A DNA stretch of 64,000 nt from Inquilinus sp042743185 (GCF_042743185.1 NZ_JBHYMS010000016.1:1-64000); one strand, 5' to 3'; shown: positions 8,559-19,475, counted from the stretch's first letter. The notes: generated by a model not told the origin, from the sequence alone. Program-made: numbers and translations.

Positions 8559-8954
8559 TCAGGCGGCGTCGTGACAGACGATCTCGACGTGGTGGCCGTC
8601 GGGGTCGATCACATAGGCGCCGTAGTAGTTCGGGTGGTAATGCGGCCGCAGGCCCGGCGCACCGTTGTCGCGGCCGCCGGCGGCCAGCGCCGCCGCGTGG
8701 ACGGCATCGACCGCCGCGCGGTCCGAGGCCCGGAAAGCCAGGTGCAGGCCAGGCATCGGGGTGGGGCGGTCCTCCCCCGGCTTGGCGATCCAGAAATGCC
8801 CGTTCCGGGCCGGCAACGGCTCGCCGTAGCCCACGGCGTCGTCGAAATCCCGGATGCGTCCGTAGCCGAGCGGCGCCAGAGCAGCGTCGTAGAAGGCGCG
8901 GCTGCGCGCCAGGTCGGCGACGCCGATGGAGACGTGATCGAACATCATGGTCAT
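8559..8954 (-). CDS. VOC (glyoxalase/bleomycin-resistance fold) family protein
   Basis: A single VOC domain of 131 residues opens with FDHVSIGVADLARSRAFYDA and closes with the metal-ligand segment GAYVIDPDGHHVEIVCHD. Ligand candidates are the His in DHVS and the Glu in VEIV. VOC proteins include lyases, dioxygenases and resistance proteins, and the substrate here is unknown. GGAGGGG six bases before the ATG overlaps the end of ffh, so it is probably expressed with the ffh-rpsP transcript. Its placement between ffh and rpsP is not the usual gene order. Confidence 0.8.
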   Translation of the reverse strand: MTMMFDHVSIGVADLARSRAFYDAALAPLGYGRIRDFDDAVGYGEPLPARNGHFWIAKPGEDRPTPMPGLHLAFRASDRAAVDAVHAAALAAGGRDNGAPGLRPHYHPNYYGAYVIDPDGHHVEIVCHDAA

Positions 8955-8967
8955 GACGATCCCCTCC

Positions 8968-10365
<1,398 letters not shown>

Positions 10366-10533
10366 GATCGCCCTTCGAATTCGCCCAACCCGAAACCGGG
10401 GACCCCAAACAGAAAAGCGCCAGTGCGCGACACTCGCGGACTGGCGGCACCCCATGGGGTCTCGCTGCGGGCCGATCCCGCAACGGTCGGTCTTCTAGGC
10501 GGATGGAGCCGCGGAGTCAATGCGGCGGAACGG

Positions 10534-11121
10534 CTACCCCGCCCCGCCGTCGCGGCGCAGCACCAGGATGAAGCCGTCCTCGCCCGGCAGGCCGCGGCCG
10601 GCCTCGGAGGGGACGGCGCCCTCGGCGGTCGACGGCGGCGGCTCGCTGCGGTCGAGGAACGCCTCCATGGAGGCGACCGGCCAGCGCCAGATCGTCTTGT
10701 TCTCCGGCGCCGCGCCGATGCCGGCATACAGCCGGTGGGCATCGGCATTGTCGGACGCCATCTCCCACCGCACCCGCATCGCCTGGGATACGGCGATATC
10801 GGCCAGGGCCCGCATCAGCTGCCGGCCGATGCCGCGGCCGCGCGCCCGCTCGCGGACATAGACGTCGTCGACCCGGATGAAGTCGCCCCCGGTCCAGACC
10901 GAATAGTCGATGATGTAGCTGACGTAGCCGACCACGCCGCTGCCGTCTTCGGCGATCAGGCCGCGGAAGCGCGGCGGCACCTCGGCCAGCGCCTCGTCGA
11001 GATCGGCGCGCTGCGCCGTCATCGCCGCCGGGTCGCCGGTGAACGCCGCCAGCTCGCGCAGCATGTCGAGCAGCATCGGCACATCCGCGGCCACCATCGG
11101 CCGCACGGTCAGATCGGACAC
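10534..11121 (-). CDS. GNAT family N-acetyltransferase
   Basis: The GNAT acetyl-CoA site RERARGRGIGRQLMRAL is preceded by the beta strand VVGYVSYIIDYSVW and FIRVDDVYV, and followed by WEMASDNADAHRLYAGIG. The acceptor substrate is unknown. The start is taken at a GTG (11121, with another GTG at 11124) giving VSDLTVRPM, because GGGAG lies 6-9 bases upstream; longer frames run into low-complexity leader. A Pro/Ser-rich insertion lies near the C terminus. The striking context is a cobalamin riboswitch about 110 bases upstream on the same strand, suggesting B12-dependent expression. No B12 gene is adjacent. Confidence 0.8.
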   Translation of the reverse strand: MSDLTVRPMVAADVPMLLDMLRELAAFTGDPAAMTAQRADLDEALAEVPPRFRGLIAEDGSGVVGYVSYIIDYSVWTGGDFIRVDDVYVRERARGRGIGRQLMRALADIAVSQAMRVRWEMASDNADAHRLYAGIGAAPENKTIWRWPVASMEAFLDRSEPPPSTAEGAVPSEAGRGLPGEDGFILVLRRDGGAG

Positions 11122-11232
11122 CACAGCGTCTCCCGCCTTCGGCAGGGGGTCGCGGGAGGGAGCCGGCCGGACTCGCTGCCGCCCGACGCGCCGCCCGGGG
11201 ACACCCCGCCCCGTCACACGCACAAATCCGAC

Positions 11233-11413
11233 GGCAGGTCTCCTGGCTCGCGGGTCGCCGCCGCACGCCCCCTTCCCGGAATCAGCCGGTGGCTTCGGGC
11301 GCGGGCTCGCCGCCTACAGTTGCGGGGGCAGCGCCGGCCTTGCCCGCCATTCACTCGCTGAACGAAGGCGCACCGGCTTCCCTTTTCACCCCGGTCTCCC
11401 GGGGCACCGTCGG
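11233..11413 (-). promoter_or_regulatory. Cobalamin riboswitch
   Basis: Read on the minus strand, the leader carries the hallmark cobalamin elements in order. These are a P2-type CCGACGGTGCCCC stem, GTGAAAAGGGAAGCCGGTG, the core CGCTGCCCCCGCAACTGTA (reverse complement at 11315-11333), a GAAGCCACCGG block, GGGAAGG, and the B12 box AGCCAGGAGACCTGCC (11233-11248). About 110 bases later comes the GTG start of the GNAT gene. CCTGCC and GGCGGG just before that start can pair and include its ribosome site, a possible translational switch. The 397-base gap between the GNAT gene and dapF is filled mainly by this element. Confidence 0.92.
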
Positions 11414-11520
11414 CCGCCATGCTAGCGGCCGGCCCTCGCCCTGTCGATCACGCAGGGCTCGGCCCTCGCACCGAGGGGCCGGTTGATGCCATATGAGAAG
11501 AGAGACCTTGGGAGCGGGCG

Positions 11521-12369
11521 ATGGACGGGCTGCCGTTCTGGAAGATGCACGGGCTGGGCAACGACTTCGTGGTGCTGGACGCGCGCGAGCGGCCGATCAC
11601 GATCCATCCTGACCAAGCGCGGCGCATCGCCGACCGGCACCGCGGCGTCGGCTTCGACCAGCTGCTGGTGATCGAGCCGACCGAGACCGCGGGCGCCGAC
11701 GTGTTCATGCGCATCCTCAATGCCGACGGCACCGAATCGGGCGCCTGTGGCAACGGCACGCGCTGCGTCGCCGCGCTCGTGATGGCCGACACCGGTGCCG
11801 ACAGGGCCGTGATCGAGACCCGCGGCGGCCTGCTGGAATGCCGCGGCGCCCCCCAGGGCGGCGTCACCGTCGACATGGGCCCGGCCCGGCTGGGCTGGCA
11901 GGAGATCCCGCTGGTGCATGAGGCCGACACGCTGCATCTGCCGGTGTCCTCCGGCGCGCTGTCGGACGGGGTCGGGGTGTCGATGGGCAACCCGCACGCC
12001 GTGTTCTTCGTGCCGGATGCCGAGAAGGTGCAGATCGACGGCGTCGGCCCGGTGCTGGAGCACGACCCGCTGTTCCCGGAGCGCGCCAATATCGGCGTGG
12101 TCCAGATGCTGGCCCGCGACCGGCTGCGCTATCGGGTGTGGGAGCGCGGCGTCGGCGTCACCCAGGCCTGCGGCAGCGGCGCCTGCGCCGCCGCCGTGGC
12201 CGCCGTGCGCCGCGGCCTGGCCGAGCGCACCGCCTGGGTCGAGCTGGACGGCGGCACGCTGCTGATCGAGTGGCGCGAGAGCGACGGCCATGTGCTGATG
12301 ACCGGCCCGGCCGAGACCAGCTTCGCCGGCATCCTGTCGCGCGGCCTGCTGGACGGGCAAGCCGCGTAG
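11521..12369 (+). CDS. dapF: Diaminopimelate epimerase
   Basis: DapF interconverts LL- and meso-diaminopimelate for lysine and peptidoglycan synthesis, using two cysteines as acid and base. Both are present: Cys76 in SGACGNGTRC and Cys217 in TQACGSGACA. FWKMHGLGNDFVVLD is the family start, and MGNPHAVFF precedes the second half. At 282 residues it is full length. GGGAGCGGGCG precedes the ATG. Its TAG stop is formed by the first bases of a palindromic repeat. The downstream partner lysA lies at 58 kb in this window. Confidence 0.96.
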   Translation: MDGLPFWKMHGLGNDFVVLDARERPITIHPDQARRIADRHRGVGFDQLLVIEPTETAGADVFMRILNADGTESGACGNGTRCVAALVMADTGADRAVIETRGGLLECRGAPQGGVTVDMGPARLGWQEIPLVHEADTLHLPVSSGALSDGVGVSMGNPHAVFFVPDAEKVQIDGVGPVLEHDPLFPERANIGVVQMLARDRLRYRVWERGVGVTQACGSGACAAAVAAVRRGLAERTAWVELDGGTLLIEWRESDGHVLMTGPAETSFAGILSRGLLDGQAA

Positions 12370-12448
12370 GTTGGGTTCGCGACCGCGAACCCAACAGGGA
12401 CCGAGCAAACGGCGGGATGTTGGGTTCGCCCCGGCGAACCCAACCTAC
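12366..12448. repeat. Compound palindromic repeat, GTAGGTTGGGTTCG family, copy 2
   Basis: Two hairpins (12366-12395 and 12419-12448) flank a 23-base spacer ending GGCGGGAT, the reverse complement of the ATCCCGCC core in copy 1, so the element is inverted relative to it. It separates convergent dapF and an unknown membrane protein gene. Both flanking stop codons are TAGs inside its outer arms (12367-12369 and, on the minus strand, 12445-12447). Confidence 0.88.
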
Positions 12449-13590
12449 GGCAGCGAACGGGCGGCGAGGCAGGCCCGGCACCCCCACCACAGGGCATAGA
12501 TCAGGCCGAGCAGCAGCAGACGCAGCCAGTACGCCAGGGCGAAGACGAAGCCGATCGCACCGAACAGGACGGTGGCGGTCAGGTCGGCCAGCCGCCGCGA
12601 CCAGCGGATGGTCGCCTTCACCGTGGTCAGCGCGCCTCGCTTCAGCACCTTGAACACGGCCAGGGTGCGGTCGCCCATCACCGCCGACACCTCGTCCACG
12701 CGCCGCAACTCCGGCACGTCGTCGACATAGCGCAGCAGCTCGACCGACTGCGCCGGGCCGACCCGGTCGGCGATCCGGCCGGCGGCGCCGACGGCCTCGT
12801 CCAGCCCGTCCAGGCGGTCGCGGCGGATCGCGGCGGCGAAGACGGCGCCGGGCCGCATCACCGTGTCCTGCCATCCGGCCTCCCGCACCTGCCGGCGCAG
12901 GGCCGGGAAATCGACCACATCGGCGACCATCCGGCCGAGGCGTTCGGCGAAGCGTGCTGACAGCCTGCCCGTCCGCCGGGCGATCTTGAACACCGACACC
13001 GCGCCGCGCGGCAGGGCCGCGGCCCCGCCGGAGCCCCAGGTCGCCGCGGTCAGGGTCAGCCCGATGCCCGACAGGCCCAGCGCCAGCTCGTCCACCGGCT
13101 CGCCGCTGCCGAAATGCCAGAGCTCGCGGCCGATGTCGCGCAGGTCGCCGACGAAGGTCATGTCGGCGGCGAAGGCGCCGGCCAGGCCGGAAAGGCCGCT
13201 TCCCTCCCCGGTCACGGCGCCGGCGACCGCCTGCCGCGCAGCCCGGGCCGTGGTGCTGGCCGTGGTGGTCTCGTCCTCGTATCGCGCCCGCCATTCAGGC
13301 TTGAACGGGGTGTCCGTCATCTCGGCCACCTTCAGCCAGACCGCGGCCTCGTCGATGTCGTCATCGGCGAAGGCCCTGGCGAGCTCGGCGTCGATCTGCT
13401 CCGGCGAGGTCCCGGCCCGGGTCCAGGCGGTCAGCGTGGCCTCGACCTCCTGCGCCTCCGGCATCCGGGCCAGCTCGGCCTGGACGAGCTCGACCAGCGG
13501 GCCGGCGGCGCGCAGGGCGAGGACCAGCCCGATCAGCCCCGGGACCGTGATCACGACGAATTCCAGGACGCGCAGCGGCCGCAGCTTCAT
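12445..13590 (-). CDS. Hypothetical membrane protein
   Basis: This 381-residue protein is not recognised. An N-terminal hydrophobic segment (VLEFVVITVPGLIGLVLALR) is followed by a long, mostly soluble helical region. A Gly/Ala-rich hydrophobic stretch (LALGLSGIGLTLTAATWGSG) lies near residue 170. Two close hydrophobic segments occur near the C terminus (TATVLFGAIGFVFALAYWL and LLLLGLIYALWW), ending in two cysteines. The topology suggests an inner-membrane protein with a large periplasmic domain. It converges on dapF and ends in a repeat. No function is assigned. Confidence 0.7.
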   Translation of the reverse strand: MKLRPLRVLEFVVITVPGLIGLVLALRAAGPLVELVQAELARMPEAQEVEATLTAWTRAGTSPEQIDAELARAFADDDIDEAAVWLKVAEMTDTPFKPEWRARYEDETTTASTTARAARQAVAGAVTGEGSGLSGLAGAFAADMTFVGDLRDIGRELWHFGSGEPVDELALGLSGIGLTLTAATWGSGGAAALPRGAVSVFKIARRTGRLSARFAERLGRMVADVVDFPALRRQVREAGWQDTVMRPGAVFAAAIRRDRLDGLDEAVGAAGRIADRVGPAQSVELLRYVDDVPELRRVDEVSAVMGDRTLAVFKVLKRGALTTVKATIRWSRRLADLTATVLFGAIGFVFALAYWLRLLLLGLIYALWWGCRACLAARSLP

Positions 13591-13652
13591 GGAGGCGGGG
13601 TTCTCATCCGGCCCCGACCTATAGCATGGCGGGCGGCGCTCCCGACAGGCGG

Positions 13653-14279
13653 TCAGGCCTGGCCGGCGCCGAGCGCCGCGAGATGCGCGCGGATCGCGGC
13701 CGTGGGATCGCCGGCCCGCATCACCCCGCCCATCACCGCGGCGCCGGCGAAGCCGGCAGCCATCAGGCCGGGCAGCAGATCGGGCTCGAGCCCGCCGAGG
13801 GCGATCACCCGGCCGGGATGGCGGCGGGCGATCGCGCCGGCCTCGGCCAGGGACAGGGTCGGCTCGTAGCCCGGCTTGCTCGCGGTCGGCGCCAGCGGCC
13901 CGAGCGTGACGTAGTCGGCCCCGGCCGCGATGGCGGCGTCGACCTCGTCCCCGGAATGGCAGGACACGCCGATCAGGGCTGCGGGCCCGAGCCGCCGGCG
14001 CGCCGCTTCCGGGTCGCCGCCGGCGGCGAGGTGCAGCCCGTCGACATCGGCAGCGGAGTCGAGGTCGGCATGGACGGTCACGACCGCTCCGACCGGCCGG
14101 GCCAGGGCCCGCAGCCGGCGCAGCAGAGCCAGACGCTCTGCCGCCGTCAGGTCCTTCTCGCGGACACTGACCCAGCGGCAGCCCACGGCAAGAGCATCCG
14201 CCACCACGCCCGTCAGCGGCCGCGCCGCCTGGCGCCGATCGGTGATCAGCAGCAGCGGCGGCGACGGCAGGCCGGTCAT
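13653..14279 (-). CDS. thiE: Thiamine phosphate synthase
   Basis: ThiE joins the thiazole and pyrimidine phosphates to make thiamine phosphate. The TIM-barrel landmarks are present: LLLITDRRQAARPL, VSVREKDLTAAER, the pyrophosphate region (VTVHADLDSAADVDGLHLA), GVSCHSGDEVDAA, DYVTLGPLAPTASKPGY and ALGGLEPDLLPGLMAAGFAG. It is the last gene of the thiO-thiS-thiG-thiE operon, beginning seven bases after thiG, and so lies under the upstream TPP riboswitch. No thiC or thiD is present in the window. Confidence 0.9.
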   Translation of the reverse strand: MTGLPSPPLLLITDRRQAARPLTGVVADALAVGCRWVSVREKDLTAAERLALLRRLRALARPVGAVVTVHADLDSAADVDGLHLAAGGDPEAARRRLGPAALIGVSCHSGDEVDAAIAAGADYVTLGPLAPTASKPGYEPTLSLAEAGAIARRHPGRVIALGGLEPDLLPGLMAAGFAGAAVMGGVMRAGDPTAAIRAHLAALGAGQA

Positions 14280-14286
14280 GAGCCCA

Positions 14287-15057
14287 TCACGTCCCGATCA
14301 GGCCGAGCTGCGGGCTGGAGGGATCGGCCAAGCGGCGCTTCGGGATCCGGCCGGCGCGGGAAGCCAGGCGCCCGCCCTCCACCCCCGCGGCCATGGCCCG
14401 GGCCATGCGCACCGGGTCGCGCGCCTTGGCCACGGCGGTCGACAAGAGCACGGCGGAGCAGCCGAGCTCCATCGCCAGCGCCGCGTCCGAGGCGGTGCCG
14501 ATGCCGGCGTCCAGCACCACCGGCACCTGTACGCGGCTGCAGATCATCTCGATCGCATGCGGGTTGGAGATGCCGAGGCCGGAGCCGATCGGCGAGCCGA
14601 GCGGCATCACCGCGGCGCAGCCCACATCGGCCAGGCGCATGCAGGTGACGAGGTCGTCGTTGCAGTAGGGCAGCACCACGAAGCCATCGCGCACCAGCTC
14701 CTCCGCCGCCTCGACCAGCTGGGCGACGTCCGGGTACTGGGTCTCGCGGTCGCCGATCAGCTCCAGCTTCAGCCAGTTGGTGCCCAGCGCCTCGCGCGCC
14801 AGCTGCGCGGTGAGGATCGCATCCCGTTTGGTCATGCAGCCGGCGGTGTTGGGCAAGAGGCGCCAGCGGTCGCCGACCAGGTCAACCAGGCTTTCGGCAT
14901 AGCCCTCGAGGCTGATCCGGCGGATCGAGGCGGTGACGACCTCGGCCCCCGAGGCCTCGATCGAATCGAGCATCACCTGGCGGTTCGGATAGCCGGCGGT
15001 GCCGATGAACAGGCGCGAGCGCAGCGCCACGCCGGCGATGATGAAGGGGTCCTGCAT
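14287..15057 (-). CDS. thiG: Thiazole synthase ThiG
   Basis: ThiG makes the thiazole phosphate from deoxyxylulose phosphate, dehydroglycine and ThiS thiocarboxylate. Clear motifs are SRLFIGTAGYPNRQVMLDSI, TASIRRISLEG, LLPNTAGCMTKRDAI, the Schiff-base segment NWLKLELIGD, VLPYCNDDLV and VVLDAGIGTASDAALAMELG. GGAG lies two bases before an ATG at 15063 but eight before the one at 15057, so the latter is preferred. Oxygen-dependent ThiO supplies the dehydroglycine. Confidence 0.95.
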   Translation of the reverse strand: MQDPFIIAGVALRSRLFIGTAGYPNRQVMLDSIEASGAEVVTASIRRISLEGYAESLVDLVGDRWRLLPNTAGCMTKRDAILTAQLAREALGTNWLKLELIGDRETQYPDVAQLVEAAEELVRDGFVVLPYCNDDLVTCMRLADVGCAAVMPLGSPIGSGLGISNPHAIEMICSRVQVPVVLDAGIGTASDAALAMELGCSAVLLSTAVAKARDPVRMARAMAAGVEGGRLASRAGRIPKRRLADPSSPQLGLIGT

Positions 15058-15069
15058 TCCCATCTCTCC

Positions 15070-15285
15070 TCAACCGCCCTGGAACGGGCGGACGATCTCG
15101 ACCCGGTCGCCGGCCGCCAGACGATGCTCCGGCCAGCGGGCCCGCGGCAGCACGGCGTCGTTGAGCGCCACGGCGGTGCCGCGCGCCGCCGGGTCGATGC
15201 CCTTGGCCAGCAGCAGGTCGAGCACGCTGACCCCAGCCGCCGCCTCGGTTTCTCCGTTCACATTCACGGTCCCTGGCACGCTCAT
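15070..15285 (-). CDS. thiS: Sulfur carrier protein ThiS
   Basis: This is a 71-residue ubiquitin-like protein ending in the Gly-Gly tail (RPFQGG) that is thiocarboxylated and donates sulfur to ThiG. VNVNGE at the start and VALNDAVLPRARW in the middle match the beta-grasp family. Its ATG overlaps the thiO stop (ATGA). The thiG start follows closely, so the three are translationally linked. The activating enzyme ThiF is not in the window. Confidence 0.94.
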   Translation of the reverse strand: MSVPGTVNVNGETEAAAGVSVLDLLLAKGIDPAARGTAVALNDAVLPRARWPEHRLAAGDRVEIVRPFQGG

Positions 15286-16484
15286 TGCGCAGCCTCCGCG
15301 ATCCGGGTGAACCGGTCGATGCGGAACGGCTCCGCCACCTCCGGCAGGCGGCCGTCGAGGATGGTGCCGGCCACCGCCTCGACCGTGGCCGGCAGCAGCA
15401 GGATGCCGTTGCGGTGATGGCCGGTGGCGAGGACCAGCCCCTCGATCGCCGAGGGGCCGAGCACCGGCGCGTCGTCGCGGCTGCCGGGGCGCAGCCCGGC
15501 CCAGCTCTCGATCACCGGCAGCTCCTCGATCCCCGGCAGGGCGCGCCAGGCGGCGTCGAGCAGCGACAGCAGGCCGCCGGCGGTGACCGTGGTGTCGAAG
15601 CCGCGCTCCTCCACCGTCGCGCCGATGATCAGCCGGCCGTCCAGCCGCGGCACCAGATAGGCCTTGCCGGCCCACAGCACATGGCGCAGCAGCGGCGCCG
15701 CCGGATCCATCTGCAGCGCCAGCATCTGGCCCTTCACCGGCCGGACCGGCGGCAGCGCCTCACGCGGGATGCCGGGAATGCCGCCCGACCAGGCGCCGGC
15801 GGCCAGCACCACGACATCGGCCGGGCGCGCCTCGCCGGCGACCACCACGCCGCTGGCCCGGCCGTGGTCGGTGGCCACGGCTTCGACCTCCGCATGGTCG
15901 TGCAGCCCGCCGCCGGCCCGGCGCAGCGCCTCGGCCAGCGCCGGGACCAGCCAGCGGTTGTCGACCTGGTGGTCGGCCGGGCTGTGCACGGCGGCGGCCA
16001 GGCCCGGCCGCAGCATCGGCTCGCGGTTCAAGAGCTCGGCGCCGGTCAGCCAGCGCAGCTCGACGCCGAGCTTGCTCTGATAGTCGGCGGAGAAGCGCAG
16101 CTCAGCCGCGTCGTCGCGGGTCAGGGCCACGGCCAGCGTGCCCTCGTCGCGATAGCCGATCGGCAGGTCCGATGCGGCCTCGACCTCCCGGGCGAAGCCG
16201 GGCCACAGGTCCTGGGCGCGGCGGCACAGGCCGAACAGCGCCTCCTCCCCCGGCTCGGCCTCGAGCCCGGCGGCGAGCATGCCGGCGGCGGCCCAGCTGG
16301 CCTCGCGCCCGACCGGGCCGCGGTCGTAGACGTCGACGGGACAGCCGGCACGGGCCAGGCGCCAGCCGATGGCCAGGCCGTTGACCCCGGCGCCGATGAT
16401 GGCGACGCGCGGCCTCGCTCCACGCAAAGGGGTCGGGCCGACGGACTCGGCCTGCAACAGGGACAGAATCGGAATGCCGGTCAT
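15282..16484 (-). CDS. thiO: Glycine oxidase ThiO
   Basis: ThiO is an FAD enzyme that oxidises glycine to the imine needed for thiazole formation. The ADP-binding motif VAIIGAGVNGLAIGWRLARAG lies at about residues 27-47. ASWAAAGMLAAG, RPVKGQMLAL and SWAGLRPGSRDDAPVLG, then ATGHHRNGILLLPAT near the C terminus, are characteristic of ThiO. It is the first gene of the operon. The ATG at 16484 is preceded by GGAGGGA, which overlaps the 3' end of the TPP riboswitch. Confidence 0.95.
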   Translation of the reverse strand: MTGIPILSLLQAESVGPTPLRGARPRVAIIGAGVNGLAIGWRLARAGCPVDVYDRGPVGREASWAAAGMLAAGLEAEPGEEALFGLCRRAQDLWPGFAREVEAASDLPIGYRDEGTLAVALTRDDAAELRFSADYQSKLGVELRWLTGAELLNREPMLRPGLAAAVHSPADHQVDNRWLVPALAEALRRAGGGLHDHAEVEAVATDHGRASGVVVAGEARPADVVVLAAGAWSGGIPGIPREALPPVRPVKGQMLALQMDPAAPLLRHVLWAGKAYLVPRLDGRLIIGATVEERGFDTTVTAGGLLSLLDAAWRALPGIEELPVIESWAGLRPGSRDDAPVLGPSAIEGLVLATGHHRNGILLLPATVEAVAGTILDGRLPEVAEPFRIDRFTRIAEAAQ

Positions 16485-16492
16485 CTCAGGCT

Positions 16493-16570
16493 CCCTCCGC
16501 TGGCATGATCCAGGTCAGGTTCGATGGGTATGATCTCAGCCCGCCGTAACGACGGGCACCCCAGCCGATG
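16493..16570 (-). promoter_or_regulatory. TPP riboswitch (thi box)
   Basis: On the minus strand the leader reads CTGGGGTGCCC, then GGGCTGAGATCATACCC, GAACCTGACCTGGATCATGC and CCAGCGGAGGGA. These are the conserved thi-box arms CUGAGA and ACCUGAUCUGGAU-like in the right order and spacing. The last arm contains the GGAGGGA ribosome site of thiO, so ligand binding probably blocks translation initiation of the thiOSGE operon. A weak promoter candidate (TTGCAA at 16600-16605, TGAAAT at 16576-16581, 18-base spacer) lies just upstream. Confidence 0.95.
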
Positions 16571-16681
16571 TCGCCATTTCAGTCCCGGAGGCGGGCCGGT
16601 TGCAAGCCCCTTTTTTCATCTGGAGGTGCGGCTTAGAGACGTTGCGCTGGGCGATCAGGGCCGCCGGTCACCTCGGGCGAA

Positions 16682-16927
16682 TCACTTTTCGCACCCAAAC
16701 ATCGCCGCGATCTCGTCCTCGGCCATCCGGTCGAAATCCGCCGGGATTGTGAACTGCCCAGCCATGAAGCCAAGACGCTTCGTCCGGCGCGGCTCCGGCG
16801 CATCGATCGCGACCACTTTCACCAACGGCTTTCCGGCCTTGGCGATCAAGAAAGCCTCACCCTCGGCAGCACGGTCGACGAGCCGAGAAAGATGCTTCTT
16901 GGCAGCATGAATGCTGTAGGTCCGCAT
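16682..16927 (-). CDS. Phd/YefM-family antitoxin, apparently without toxin
   Basis: This 81-residue protein has the Phd/YefM N-terminal fold: TYSIHAAKKHLSRLVDRAAEGE, then FLIAKAGKPLVKVVAID. The C-terminal half (GFMAGQFTIPADFDRMAEDEI) resembles the toxin-binding tail of VapB/Phd proteins paired with PIN-domain toxins. A toxin gene would be expected immediately downstream on the minus strand. The roughly 110 bases before the TPP riboswitch hold no such frame. It is therefore an orphan antitoxin, a remnant, or a stand-alone regulator. Confidence 0.8.
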   Translation of the reverse strand: MRTYSIHAAKKHLSRLVDRAAEGEAFLIAKAGKPLVKVVAIDAPEPRRTKRLGFMAGQFTIPADFDRMAEDEIAAMFGCEK

Positions 16928-17055
16928 AATCAGCCGCTGAGTGTCGCCCAGTGAACTCGGTCAGCATACGCGCATCACGACCCGCCGTCTCCGGCGCCCC
17001 TGCCCCGCGCCGGGCCGACTTACGGAGGTCACATGCGGCGTGTTAAGAAGCGCGC

Positions 17056-18011
<956 letters not shown>

Positions 18012-18015
<4 letters not shown>

Positions 18016-19475
18016 GCAAGACCTCCCAGACCTTCGCCCCCGAGCAGTTCCGGGACGCCGCCGAGGCCGTGGCCCGGCTGCATGCGATCTACGACGCCAA
18101 CACCGGCCTGCTGCGCGACGCCTTCCGCGCCTATTCCCGCGGCGAGGAGCCGCCGGCGCGGGTGCGCGCCTGCTACCCCTACCTCACGGTCAGGGTGGAG
18201 GATTTCAGCCGGGCCGACACCCGCCTGTCCTATGGCTTCGTCGACCGGCCGGGCACCTTCTCGACCACCATCACCCGGCCGTCGCTGTTCCACCGCTACC
18301 TGACCGAGCAGATCGGCCAGTTGATCCACAACCACCACGTGCCGGTCGAGGTCGGGGTCAGCGACACGCCGATCCCGATCCATTTCGCCTTCCCCGACGG
18401 CATGCATGTCGAGGGCGACCTGACCCGCGAGCGCATGCTGCACATGCGGGCGGTGTTCGACCTGCCGGACCTGGCGATGATGGACGACAGCATCGTCAAC
18501 GGCACCGCCGTGATCCCGCCGGGCGAGCCGCACCCGCTGGCGCTGTTCACCGCGCCGCGGGCGGATTATTCGCTGTTCCGGCTGAAGCACTACACCGCCA
18601 CGGGCTGCGAGCATTTCCAGAACTTCGTCCTGTTCACGAACTACCAGTTCTACATCGACGAGTTCATCCGCATCGCCTATGAGCTGATGCAGGGCGACGG
18701 CGGCGGCTACGACGCCTTCATCGAGCCGGGCGACCGCATCACCATGCCCGGCGGCCGCGCCCGCGGCACCCCGGCGGCGCGGCTGCCGCAGATGCCGGCC
18801 TATCACCTGACCCGGCCGGACCATTCCGGCATCACCATGGTCAACATCGGCGTCGGCCCGTCCAACGCCAAGACCATCACCGACCACATCGCGGTGCTGC
18901 GGCCGCATGCCTGGATCATGCTGGGCCACTGCGCCGGCCTCAGGAACACGCAGAAGCTGGGCGACTACGTCCTGGCGCACGGCTATGTCCGCGAGGACCA
19001 TGTGCTGGACGCCGACCTGCCGGTGTGGGTGCCGGTGCCGGCCCTGGCCGAGATCCAGGTGGCGCTGGAGCACGCGGTCGGCGAGATCACCGGCCTCAGC
19101 GGCTACGGCCTGAAGAGCGTGATGCGCACCGGCACGGTCGCGACCATCGACAACCGCAACTGGGAGCTGCGCGACTATCGCGAGCCGGTGCAGCGCTTCA
19201 GCCAGAGCCGCGCCATCGCCCTGGACATGGAGAGCGCCACCATCGCCGCCAACGGCTTCCGCTTCCGGGTGCCGTACGGCACGCTGCTCTGCGTCTCCGA
19301 CAAGCCGCTGCATGGCGAGCTGAAGCTGCCCGGCATGGCCGACGCCTTCTACAAGCAGCAGGTCGGCCAGCACCTGCAGATCGGCATCCGGGCCATGGAG
19401 ATGCTGCGCGGCCTGGGCCTGGAGCAGCTGCACAGCCGCAAGCTGCGCAGCTTCGCCGAAGTGGCGTTCCAGTAG
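18012..19475 (+). CDS. amn: AMP nucleosidase
   Basis: Amn hydrolyses AMP to adenine and ribose 5-phosphate in purine salvage. The 487-residue protein has the family N-terminal domain (YPYLTVRVED, SYGFVDRPGTFSTTITRP). The catalytic phosphorylase-fold half contains GITMVNIGVGPSNAKTITDH, AWIMLGHCAGLRNTQ and DMESATIAANGFRFRVPYGT. The ATG at 18012 overlaps the ftsY stop, which fixes the start; a longer open frame through ftsY is an artefact. Confidence 0.93.

Noticed and set aside
16571..16681. Minus-strand frame containing ALIAQRNVSKPHLQMKKG, considered as a toxin remnant
   Set aside because: It has no start codon, a stop just upstream and no similarity to any toxin.
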